Shown here piece by piece: positions 35,350-43,051 of a stretch of DNA of 64,000 bases. Origin of the DNA: Acidobacteriota bacterium (GTDB lineage Bacteria > Acidobacteriota > Terriglobia > Acidiferrales > UBA7541); the NCBI GenBank assembly GCA_013289665.1, contig JABCZN010000005.1, positions 124,001 to 188,000 on the forward strand, given 5' to 3'. The notes under the pieces were generated by a model. It saw nothing but the letters and a program-made list of their open reading frames with translations, had not been told where the DNA came from and made no database searches. A program made the translations under genes and the position numbers. Within the stretch, counting starts at the first letter, position 1. Every line of letters begins with the position of its first letter.

Positions 35350-36480
35350 TCAGCCCGCAGCCTCGCCCGTAGCGGATCCTTCCATCGGCAGGATGCCCAT
35401 GTTCGCCGCCGCCACCCGGTCGCGGTCCGTATTCTTCACCAGGTACATCGCCTCATCCGCCAGGTGCAACAGCCCTTCTTTCGACTTCGAATCCGAGGGA
35501 TACGCCGCCAGCCCCAGGCTCGGCGTCAACCGGACATTCAGACCTTCCGCTTTTAGCCACACGGTTTCCCGAATCAGCTTGTGCAACCGTCGCGCCACGT
35601 TGATCGCGTTATCTTTCGAGGTCTGCGGCAGCAGCAGCACAAATTCATCGCCGCCATACCGGAACGCAAAATCAATCAGCCGGCAATTGGTTTTCAACGC
35701 CTCGCCAATCTCCCCGAGCAGCCGCGACCCCACCAGGTGCCCGTGCGTATCGTTCACCTGCTTGAAATGGTCGAGGTCGATGAACACGATCGAAAATTCG
35801 TAATTGTAGCGCTGCGAGCGGTATATCTCCGTATCCAGGATGAATCCCATGTGCCGGGCATTGTAAAGCGAAGTACAGTCGTCCTTGATCGTCAGCTCAT
35901 GAATCCGCTTCACGTGCCGTGCGTTTTCAAGAGCAATCGCCGCGAAGTCCGAGAGCGCTTCGAGCAGCTTCAGGTCTCTCGGGTCAAATCCTTCCGGGCC
36001 CACGCAATTGATCAGCTCGATCACTCCGAGGCAGGTATCGCGGAATTTCACCGGCACCGCCACGATCGAGCGGGTCTCCATCTTCGTCTTCTCGTCCACC
36101 TTGCCGAAAAACCGCGTATCCTTCGAAGTGTCCGGCACAATCACGATTTCGCCGTGCTGCGCCACCCACCCGGCGATTCCCTGCCCCACCTTCACGCGCA
36201 CGTCCTTCAGCGCCTGCGAAGCCTTCCCCACCGCCAATTCAAAATATAATTCCTGCTTTGGCTCATCGAGCAGCAGCAACGACCAGTTGTCCGGGCGGAG
36301 AAATTCGTCAATCTTCTCCATGATCGTCCGCAGTACCTGGTCGAGTTGCAGCGAAGAAGTGAGCGCTTTGCCCAATTCCTGGAACACGGCGACTTCCCCC
36401 GCCTCGCGCTGCTCGGAGGGAACACCCGGATTCCGGCGGCGGTCCACGGTCGGGAACTGCTTGATTTCCTCTACGCTCAC
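35350..36480 (-). CDS. GAF-domain diguanylate cyclase
   Basis: A sensor protein making cyclic di-GMP. The N-terminal ~200 residues are a GAF domain (ALTSSLQLDQVLRTIMEKIDEFL, VGQGIAGWVAQHGEIVIVPD, SIVAVPVKFRDTCLGVIEL). The C-terminal part is GGDEF (DDCTSLYNARHMGFIL, FIDLDHFKQVNDTHGH, active-site FRYGGDEFVLLLP, LTPSLGLAAYP). The catalytic GGDEF motif is intact. The start is uncertain: GTG 36480 gives 376 residues; ATG 36540 and 36630 are in-frame alternatives. The PilZ protein at 45.1 kb is a possible c-di-GMP receptor in the same region. Confidence 0.85.
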   Translation of the reverse strand: MSVEEIKQFPTVDRRRNPGVPSEQREAGEVAVFQELGKALTSSLQLDQVLRTIMEKIDEFLRPDNWSLLLLDEPKQELYFELAVGKASQALKDVRVKVGQGIAGWVAQHGEIVIVPDTSKDTRFFGKVDEKTKMETRSIVAVPVKFRDTCLGVIELINCVGPEGFDPRDLKLLEALSDFAAIALENARHVKRIHELTIKDDCTSLYNARHMGFILDTEIYRSQRYNYEFSIVFIDLDHFKQVNDTHGHLVGSRLLGEIGEALKTNCRLIDFAFRYGGDEFVLLLPQTSKDNAINVARRLHKLIRETVWLKAEGLNVRLTPSLGLAAYPSDSKSKEGLLHLADEAMYLVKNTDRDRVAAANMGILPMEGSATGEAAG

Positions 36481-36772
36481 AGAACTCGGTTTCTCCGGGT
36501 GGTGTCGAAACAGTCCAGCTTCGATGTCCCACCGGGGCATCCAGTTTCGACACCTGTACGACCCAATCTCGGTCAGTATAGGCGTCTGGCAAAATAACGC
36601 GCAAGCCACCCGTGGTACAGGCGTTCCCATCTCGCCATCCTGAGGGGCCTGGGTGCCGCGGGCTCCGGTTCTGAGGCTGTGCGCCGTTTGCGCCCCGCTT
36701 TCGGAGGGTGGGTTGTTTCTTTCGGTACAGAAGCGTTAGCGGGACCCAATTACCATGGCTCCTGAGGACGCC

Positions 36773-36946
36773 ATGTCATTTGGCCTTTATTCACTGGGCT
36801 TCGCGATTGTGATCGCCGGCCTGATCTATGCCGCCTACCTGCTGCACATGCCCGCGCACTGGATTCTGGTTGGGGCGGTCGTGCTGCTGGGACTGGGGAT
36901 CCTGACCGGAGTAAAAGCAACTCGTCAGAAAGATCCCGTCGACTGA
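36773..36946 (+). CDS. small two-span membrane protein
   Basis: A 57-residue protein with TGAGGA 5 nt before the ATG; a longer in-frame ATG lies at 36755. Two hydrophobic segments are visible, LGFAIVIAGLIYAAYLL and WILVGAVVLLGLGILTGV, with a short polar loop and a basic C-terminus (KATRQK). No family is recognised. A 9-bp hairpin overlaps its stop codon. Confidence 0.65.
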   Translation: MSFGLYSLGFAIVIAGLIYAAYLLHMPAHWILVGAVVLLGLGILTGVKATRQKDPVD

Positions 36947-36953
36947 CGGGATC
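36932..36953 (+). terminator. hairpin overlapping the small membrane gene stop
   Basis: GATCCCGTC (36932-36940) and GACGGGATC (36945-36953) form a perfect 9-bp stem around a GACT loop. No T-run follows. It lies between two convergent small genes and may terminate both. Confidence 0.45.
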
Positions 36954-36988
36954 GCGTGTGCTTGATGGAAGTGAGGGAACCCGCGTGG

Positions 36989-37156
36989 TCAGGATTTCTT
37001 ACGGGCGGCCGGGTTTGACCGCGATGGCCTGAAGAGACCAACAATAAAGACCACAAACAGAACCATGCAGGGAACAACCACCAGGCCGGCAGCGATCAGA
37101 AAATACTCCCGCAGCCCTGCCACCAGCCCCGCCACCAGCTTCAGAATAAGCTCCAC
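36989..37156 (-). CDS. small single-span membrane protein
   Basis: A 55-residue frame below the usual size cut-off, starting at GTG 37156 and ending TGA at 36989. It encodes an amphipathic N-terminus (ELILKLVAGLVAGLREYF), one strong hydrophobic segment (LIAAGLVVVPCMVLFVVFIVGLF) and a basic tail (RPSRSNPAARKKS), so the C-terminus is probably cytoplasmic. The ribosome site is weak and family unknown. The consistent membrane-protein pattern and an in-frame stop right after a basic tail support a real gene. Confidence 0.42.
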   Translation of the reverse strand: MELILKLVAGLVAGLREYFLIAAGLVVVPCMVLFVVFIVGLFRPSRSNPAARKKS

Positions 37157-37315
37157 AACCAAAGTGTAGCCGAACTGTCACCCTCTGAACGCGGCGTGGC
37201 GCACCGCCTGTGCGCTATTGATCCTCGCCCGGCCTGCCATTTGCCGGTTTTTGCCCGCCCGCTCTGCTCTGGTCGTGTGTTGGGCGAGCTGCGCCAGGTG
37301 GACAGGCGCGAACGG

Positions 37316-38530
37316 CTACCCGGCAACTTCGCCTGCCGAGCCGCCGGCCAGCGAGCGGTACAGCCGAATCACGCGCTGGTTGTAATCCTTCAGCGTGAAC
37401 TCGCTCTCGATCCGCACCCTCGCCGCTTTGCCCATCGCCCGAGTTTCCTCGGGTTGCTGGTAGCACCACAAGATCGCTTCCGCCAAAGCATCCACGTTGC
37501 GCGCCGGCACCTGCAATCCCTCTTTCCCGTTCCTCATGCAATCCTTTGCTCCCGTTCTATCGGTCGCCACTACCGCCAGCCCCGAAGCCATCGCTTCCAG
37601 AAGCACCTGAGCCAGACCCTCGATCGGCGAAGGCAGAACAAGAAGGTTCGACTCGCGGTAGCAACTGGCGACCTCGCCCGGCGGCAGAACTCCTGCCAGC
37701 CGGATCCCGGAATCCCGATACTGCTTCAAAAGCGATTTCACCTGCGGCTTCACTTCCCCCACCAGCAGCAGTTCCGCGCGCCCGAGACCGAGTCTCTTCC
37801 ACGCTTCGAGCAGATACCCCACGCCCTTAGCAAGCTCCAGGCGGCCTACATAGCAAACACGAAACGTCGCCGGCCGCTCGGCCGCTGGCCCGGGTGAAAA
37901 AAATTCCGCGTCAACTCCTGTCGGCACCACCACCGTCTTCTTTCCATAGCCATACCCCGCGAAGCTCTCCTGCGCCACGCCGGACGGCACCACGATCCGG
38001 TCGCACGCTTCAAATTCCTGCTCCATTCGCCGCAGCAGCCGTTCCGGCTGGTTTCCGCTCCCGTCCAGCCTCTTCACCCCAAATCGCCGGCACTCCTGCT
38101 TCTCCACCCGCTTCCACTCGCGCGGATGAGACGCCGCGTGTTCCACCAAGGTGATAGCGCCCAGTCGCTTGGCCTCGCGCAAACTGGAAAGGCACAGGGC
38201 TGTGCAGCCGTGGAAAATTCTTGCCGGAGCAATCCAGTTGGCCACCAGCCGGTCGGCAAGCCACACCGTCGCCGACGCCGGAGGCCGTGGCCGCATCCTT
38301 CCGGGCAACCGGCGCCACAGCCCCCACACGATGCGCTTCGCCAGTGTGTAAGCCGGGAAATCCTTCACTTTCTCCAGGTGTCGGTCGCCGTCCGGTTCCC
38401 GGATCTCCAGGTAGGGAACCAGATCAATCGCTTGTCGCAGCATCCCTGCCGAATGCAGGCTCTCTGCCAGGGTCTTCTGGTAGGAGGCGGCGCTGATCTG
38501 AACTGTCACGCCAAGAGGGTCCATCGGCAT
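37316..38530 (-). CDS. GT4-type glycosyltransferase (paralog 1)
   Basis: A 404-residue GT-B glycosyltransferase. An unusual N-terminal stretch resembles that of the next gene (QKTLAESLHSAGMLRQAI). The donor-binding C-terminal domain has FRVCYVGRLELAKGVGYLLEAWK, then ESNLLVLPSPIEGLAQVLLEAMASGLAVVAT with the GT4 EX7E glutamates, and a final ETRAMGKAARVRIE helix. Acceptor unknown; probably an envelope polysaccharide. It follows a tandem paralog at 38611. ATG 38524 is an alternative start. Confidence 0.9.
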   Translation of the reverse strand: MPMDPLGVTVQISAASYQKTLAESLHSAGMLRQAIDLVPYLEIREPDGDRHLEKVKDFPAYTLAKRIVWGLWRRLPGRMRPRPPASATVWLADRLVANWIAPARIFHGCTALCLSSLREAKRLGAITLVEHAASHPREWKRVEKQECRRFGVKRLDGSGNQPERLLRRMEQEFEACDRIVVPSGVAQESFAGYGYGKKTVVVPTGVDAEFFSPGPAAERPATFRVCYVGRLELAKGVGYLLEAWKRLGLGRAELLLVGEVKPQVKSLLKQYRDSGIRLAGVLPPGEVASCYRESNLLVLPSPIEGLAQVLLEAMASGLAVVATDRTGAKDCMRNGKEGLQVPARNVDALAEAILWCYQQPEETRAMGKAARVRIESEFTLKDYNQRVIRLYRSLAGGSAGEVAG

Positions 38531-38610
38531 CGGAATATCTTACTATCCTGCCGAATCCGCCGCGCCCTCGCGGAAGTTCCAGATGGCTCGCTCCGGAAGG
38601 GGGGCTGCCC

Positions 38611-39810
38611 TCAAGCGGGCCCACCCGCAACGCTCCGATAGAGCGCAATCATCCGTTGATTGTAGTGCGAGAGCGTAAATTGGCTTTCAATCCTGGCACG
38701 CGCCGCCTGGCCCATGGCCCGGGTTTCCTCCCGATGCTCGTAACACCACAGGATCGCTTCCGCTATCCGGGGAACGTCCCGCGCCGGAGTCAGGAATCCT
38801 TCCACTCCTTCTGTTACGCAATCACCGGCGCCGGAAAGGTCGGTGGCCACCACGGGCAGTCCGGAAGCCATCGTTTCCAGCAGCACCTGCGCCAATCCTT
38901 CATTCACGGAAGGAAAAACGAACAGATCCGATTCGCGGTAGTGCCGCAGCAACTCGCTCGCCGGTAAAAAGCCGGCCATGCGCACGCTCGTGTCTGCGTA
39001 AGTTGCCAGCAACCCCCGCATCTCCGGACGGATCTCTCCCGCCAGCACCAGTTCTGCGTTCGGCAGCCGAAGCTGCTTCCATGCCTGCAACAGATAGCCC
39101 GCTCCCTTGGCGAGCTCTACTCGCCCCGTGAAGCACACCCGGAATTTCGTTCGGCGCGCGGGTTGTGAAAGCGGCGAAAAGAACTGCTCGTCCACTCCCG
39201 GAAAAACCGCCACCGCCTTGGCGGCATAACCAAACTTGGCAAAACTCCCGTGCGCCACGGTTGAAGGCACCACGATGCGGTCAGAAAGTTCGTATTCGCG
39301 TTCCATCCGGCGGACGAGCGCTATCGGAAGCAGCGGGCTGCGCTCACTTTTCCTGATGTTGAAACGATCGCACTCCTCATCGGGTGCGCGGTGAAAATCA
39401 CCCGGATGACGCCCCGCGTTTTCAATCAGCGTGGACGCCCCTTGGGCCTTCGCCAGGGGCAGGCTCGCCAGCGACTGCCCCATCCAGCCGTGAAATACAT
39501 CGCACGGCGGTATCCACGGCGAGCAGAGCTGCTCCTGGAGCAGCACCGTTAGCATCACCGGGGACGGTGGACGCCATTTTCTTGGCAGGCGCTTCCACGT
39601 TCCCCATAAGACGCGATTCACAACATGGTAGATCGGAAATCGCTTCACCACATCGAGCGAGCCGCTGCCATTGGGATCTAGAACCTCCAGATACGGCCCC
39701 GCCCCCAAGACCCGCCGCAGCATCCCCGCCCGGAGCAAGCTCAACGCCAAGGTCTTCTGCCACGGCGCCGATCCCACCGCAAGTGTCACCGAAACGCCAT
39801 CCCGCCGCAT
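38611..39810 (-). CDS. GT4-type glycosyltransferase (paralog 2)
   Basis: A 399-residue enzyme starting at ATG 39810, with GGGCGGGAG upstream. It is clearly related along its whole length to the adjacent glycosyltransferase: QKTLALSLLRAGMLRRVL versus QKTLAESLHSAGMLRQAI, FRVCFTGRVELAKGAGYLLQAWK, and ESDLFVFPSVNEGLAQVLLETMASGLPVVAT with the two GT4 glutamates. The gap between the two genes is about 80 nt. The pair looks like an old tandem duplication with different specificities. No sugar-nucleotide genes are nearby. Confidence 0.9.
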   Translation of the reverse strand: MRRDGVSVTLAVGSAPWQKTLALSLLRAGMLRRVLGAGPYLEVLDPNGSGSLDVVKRFPIYHVVNRVLWGTWKRLPRKWRPPSPVMLTVLLQEQLCSPWIPPCDVFHGWMGQSLASLPLAKAQGASTLIENAGRHPGDFHRAPDEECDRFNIRKSERSPLLPIALVRRMEREYELSDRIVVPSTVAHGSFAKFGYAAKAVAVFPGVDEQFFSPLSQPARRTKFRVCFTGRVELAKGAGYLLQAWKQLRLPNAELVLAGEIRPEMRGLLATYADTSVRMAGFLPASELLRHYRESDLFVFPSVNEGLAQVLLETMASGLPVVATDLSGAGDCVTEGVEGFLTPARDVPRIAEAILWCYEHREETRAMGQAARARIESQFTLSHYNQRMIALYRSVAGGPA

Positions 39811-40040
39811 GTGGAATCTCCCGCCCTCCCAAACTACCACAGCCGTGAGACTTCCCTCGATAGCCGCGGGATGCCGCGGACCGGATTTGAAGTCTGGGTC
39901 TTGAACTCGCTACCGCCTTTGAGCGGCAACTGTCTTTTTGATCGAACGGGTCACCCGTCTCCAGTCACACTTCACACACTTCACCGGTCACTGGCCACTG
40001 GTCGCTAGCCACTGATAGACTCAAGTCTACGGATAGGGGC

Positions 40041-40844
40041 ATGGCCAGGGGAAATTTCGGAGAACGCCTAAAACGCGAACGGGAACTGCGCGAGGTGCCG
40101 CTGGAGGAAATCACCCAGGCCACGCGCATCGGCTCTCGTTTTCTGGAAGCGCTCGAAAACGAAGATTGGGACAAGCTTCCGGGCGGCGTCTTCAACCGCG
40201 GCTTCGTCCGCTCGATCGCCCACTACCTGGGCCTCGATGAGGAATCGTTTCTGGCCGAATACGACCTGGCGCACGCCGCGCACGCGGACCAGCAGGCGCA
40301 GAAGCACGCGCTCAGAATCGAAGACCGCATTCCCCCGACACCGCTCTGGATTCCCGTGGCTCTGGTGCTGGGGATTCTGCTTCTGGCCGCCGCGATAATC
40401 TTTGGCGGCATCTACGGCTGGCGGAGATTCCTCAGGCATTCCCCGGCAAAATCGGCGGCAACCGTCGCCACCCCCGCCCCGCGCTCATCCGGGCACACGG
40501 CCGCTTCCACACTTTCCTCCCCCGGCAACGCTTCCCTGCTGGCAAAAGTCCAGCGCGGCGCGCCGGAAACCCCTAGGGATCTTTCCGCTCAGGCCGGCGC
40601 CGTCACTCATGTCCGCATAGAAGCCGTGGGCGTTGTGGTCATGGGTGCTGCCATCGGTCCGGGAGAGAATCGCCATTCCCCCGCCAAAACCGGGTTCGTG
40701 GTCTCCACGGCCCGCCCGAGCGCAGTGTTGCTGGAATTGAACGGCGAAGCAATGCCGCACGTCGGCGCACCCGGCACCTCCGGTACAATAATCCTGACAA
40801 GGAAGAATTTGAGGCAGGCATCCGGTGGAAACTCTCAGCCCTGA
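40041..40844 (+). CDS. RodZ-like membrane-anchored HTH protein
   Basis: A 267-residue protein. The N-terminal HTH_25 domain (GERLKRERELREVPLEEITQATRIGSRFLEALENEDWDKLPGGVFNRGFVRSIAHYLGLD) is the RodZ cytoplasmic domain. A single membrane span follows at ~101-126 (PLWIPVALVLGILLLAAAIIFGG) and then a Pro/Ser/Ala-rich periplasmic linker. The C-terminal domain is short (about 70 residues, VTHVRIEAVGVVVMG) and does not show the full DUF4115 of classic RodZ. RodZ couples MreB to cell-wall synthesis. The next gene overlaps by 20 nt. Confidence 0.85.
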   Translation: MARGNFGERLKRERELREVPLEEITQATRIGSRFLEALENEDWDKLPGGVFNRGFVRSIAHYLGLDEESFLAEYDLAHAAHADQQAQKHALRIEDRIPPTPLWIPVALVLGILLLAAAIIFGGIYGWRRFLRHSPAKSAATVATPAPRSSGHTAASTLSSPGNASLLAKVQRGAPETPRDLSAQAGAVTHVRIEAVGVVVMGAAIGPGENRHSPAKTGFVVSTARPSAVLLELNGEAMPHVGAPGTSGTIILTRKNLRQASGGNSQP

Positions 40845-41790
40845 AGTCCTCGACGATCTGCGGCACGGCCGAGCGCCGCGCGAAAGAAAAATAGCCGTCT
40901 GCACCGCGGGCGCGCATCTCTCCGCCGTTGATCGCGCGGAAATTTTATGCGTCCTCTCCGATGACCCTGATGAAGTGGTCTCCACGCGCGCCCAGGATGC
41001 GATGCTCTCGATCGCATCGGAAGTTTTCCTGGATGCGGTAAAGCGCGAAACGGCGGTCCCCGCGCTGTTTTCCTATGTCGCCAAGAAAATCCCGCGCGCC
41101 CCGGGAATGGCGGAAGCGATGGTCGCCAACAAGCATTGCCCGCCGGAATGCCTGCTTCCCATGGTTCCTTATTTCTCGCCCGCCCTGGTGCAGCGCTTGC
41201 TCGAGGAACTGGACCGCGTCACCGCGAATCCTCACCTTGCGCTGACGCTCGAGCATTCCGCATTCGTCACACCCGAACAGAAGAAGATCCTGGAGGATTT
41301 TCGCAGCACCCACGTTGACCATGGGCACCTCGCCGACGCGGCCGCCGAAGCGGTGCCTGATCCTGGCAGGCGCCAGACGTTGCTTCAGCAGATCGGCCGC
41401 ATGACCGTCGCGCAGCGCGTGCAATTCGCCATGAAGGGGAGTTCCGAAGCCCGGCGAACCCTGATCCGCGACTCCAACAAAGTGGTGCAGCGCTCCGTGC
41501 TGCAATCGCCGCGCCTGACCGATCAGGAAGTGGAATCGTTTGCCGGCATGCCGAACCTGACCGATGAAATACTCCGTCAGATTGCGGGCAACCGCAATTT
41601 CCGCAAGAACTACGTCGTCGTCAGAAATCTGCTCAACAATCCCAAGACCCCGCTGGACGTGACCCTGCATATGCTGCCGGTGCTGACTCCCGCCGACTTG
41701 AAGAAATTGGGCATGAACAAAAATGTCCCGGAAACGTTGCGCACTTCGGCGCTCAAGCTGCAACGCACCCGCGCTTCCACCCAGAAGTAA
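40825..41790 (+). CDS. helical-repeat protein of unknown function
   Basis: A 321-residue protein starting at GTG 40825, 20 nt inside the end of the RodZ-like gene. It is wholly alpha-helical with successive ~30-40 residue units that often begin with a short turn (DPDEVVSTRAQDAML, ETAVPALFSYVAKKI, HCPPECLLPMVPYFSP, SPRLTDQEVESFAGMPNLTDEIL), like HEAT or DUF2336-type repeats. There are no catalytic motifs, signal peptide or membrane span. The overlap implies coupled expression with the RodZ-like protein and perhaps a complex. Confidence 0.7.
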   Translation: METLSPEVLDDLRHGRAPRERKIAVCTAGAHLSAVDRAEILCVLSDDPDEVVSTRAQDAMLSIASEVFLDAVKRETAVPALFSYVAKKIPRAPGMAEAMVANKHCPPECLLPMVPYFSPALVQRLLEELDRVTANPHLALTLEHSAFVTPEQKKILEDFRSTHVDHGHLADAAAEAVPDPGRRQTLLQQIGRMTVAQRVQFAMKGSSEARRTLIRDSNKVVQRSVLQSPRLTDQEVESFAGMPNLTDEILRQIAGNRNFRKNYVVVRNLLNNPKTPLDVTLHMLPVLTPADLKKLGMNKNVPETLRTSALKLQRTRASTQK

Positions 41791-41863
41791 GCGCGTGCGC
41801 CCATGAAATTGGGTTCCGTCCATTCCTGCGCCGGCAGATTGATTGCCAAGGAGGTTTACGCGA

Positions 41864-42346
41864 ATGTCGCCCAGACTGGTCGCGTGGTCATTGAGCCTCG
41901 CTACCCTGCTTCTAATCGCTTGCTTGCTCGCCCGGACCTCTCCGGCTCCCCTCCGGGCCGATTCGGGTCCGTGGACAGAAGCTCAGACCGTTCAGCCCGC
42001 AGACCTCGAGAAGGAACTCGGCAACTCCAAGACCGCGCCGACCGTCGTCTTTGTGGGTTTCAAGCGGCTCTTTAGCGCGGGCCACATCAAGGGCGCGCAA
42101 TTTCACGGCACGGCCGGAAGCGAAGAAGGCGTGAAAGAACTGACGGCGTGGGCCGCCGGACTTCCGCGCTCTACCAATCTGGTGATTTATTGCGGTTGCT
42201 GCCCTCTGGAGCGCTGCCCGAACATCCGGCCTGCCTTCAAGGCGCTCGACGGTCTGGGATTCAAGAATCTCCGGGTGCTGATCCTCCCCCAGGATTTCGC
42301 AACGGACTGGGCGGCGAAAGGCTTCCCCTACGACAAAGGAAATTAA
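41864..42346 (+). CDS. exported rhodanese-like protein
   Basis: A 160-residue protein with AAGGAGG 9 nt before ATG 41864. A hydrophobic leader (residues ~7-22) ends LLIAC, compatible with a lipobox (lipid anchor at Cys20). A single rhodanese domain follows: DLEKELGN, VVFVGFKRLFSAGHIKGAQF and the active loop VIYCGCCPLERCPNIRPAF. The loop starts at catalytic Cys110 and holds three more cysteines (112, 113, 118), an extended form like that in the DedA-rhodanese protein at 14.2 kb. It likely handles thiols or sulfane sulfur outside the cytoplasm. It is 73 nt downstream of the helical-repeat gene. Confidence 0.83.
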   Translation: MSPRLVAWSLSLATLLLIACLLARTSPAPLRADSGPWTEAQTVQPADLEKELGNSKTAPTVVFVGFKRLFSAGHIKGAQFHGTAGSEEGVKELTAWAAGLPRSTNLVIYCGCCPLERCPNIRPAFKALDGLGFKNLRVLILPQDFATDWAAKGFPYDKGN

Positions 42347-42500
42347 ACCGAACTGTTCGCGATCGAACGCCAGGTCCCGAACCCGTTGACGTTTACTGTT
42401 CCTGTTAACTTTTTGGGCCGCCCCGCCGGCCTCATTACTCCATCAAAACTGGCGCCCAGGTTACCATGCGTTCCGGGGTTATTTTTCCGGGAGGCTTCCC

Positions 42501-42953
42501 ATGCGGAAATGGTGTGTGCCGATCGCCTTTGCAATTGTGTTTGGCTGGATCGCGCTGGCCGAGGAAAGGCCGCAATACAGCGAGGATGAAGGCAAGATTC
42601 TGGCGCTCGAGAATCTCTGGAACCGCGCCGAGCAAGCCAAGGACACAACGGCGCTCTCGCAGATCTTCGCGCCGACCATGGTTTACGTGGATTACGACGG
42701 CACGCTGCGGTCGCGGGATCAGTTCCTGACCTACGTGAAGAACGACACTTCGGCGCCAGAGCAACTGGCCAGCGAAGATCTGAGTATCCACTCATACGGT
42801 GAATTCGCCGTGGTCACGGGAATCTTCCGCGGCAGATGGAGCAAAGCCGGCAAGACGACCACGCTGCGCGGAAGATACGTAGATACCTGGGCCAAGCTCG
42901 ATGGCACATGGCAGTGCGTTTCCGCCCAGGCCACTCTGATCCAGCCACACTGA
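42501..42953 (+). CDS. exported SnoaL-like/DUF4440 protein
   Basis: A 150-residue protein with GGGAGG before the ATG and a signal peptide (residues ~1-20, ending IALAE). The mature part is one NTF2/SnoaL-like cone: EGKILALENLWNRAEQAKDTTALSQIFAPTMVYVDYDG, RSRDQFLTYVKN, then beta-strands ending RYVDTWAKLDGTWQCVSAQATLI. These domains bind small hydrophobic ligands or act as isomerases, but most secreted members have no known reaction. It appears to be a single-gene unit. Confidence 0.83.
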   Translation: MRKWCVPIAFAIVFGWIALAEERPQYSEDEGKILALENLWNRAEQAKDTTALSQIFAPTMVYVDYDGTLRSRDQFLTYVKNDTSAPEQLASEDLSIHSYGEFAVVTGIFRGRWSKAGKTTTLRGRYVDTWAKLDGTWQCVSAQATLIQPH

Positions 42954-43051
42954 CTCAGTCCTACTTCTCAGACCAGAGGCGCAAGTTGACGACGGCGTGA
43001 CTCGCTGCGGGCTTCCTTGCTATTCTCGATGCGTTCCAAATCGCTCCCGGG

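Noticed and set aside
39881..39897. Minus-strand CTTCAAA loop with a UCA anticodon, resembling a tRNA-Sec anticodon arm, followed by a 6-bp variable-arm-like hairpin (CCGCGG)
   Set aside because: The anticodon stem has an A-C mismatch, no T-arm with TTCGA follows, and no acceptor stem pairs. It would have been strong support for the selenocysteine idea, but the required tRNA features are absent.
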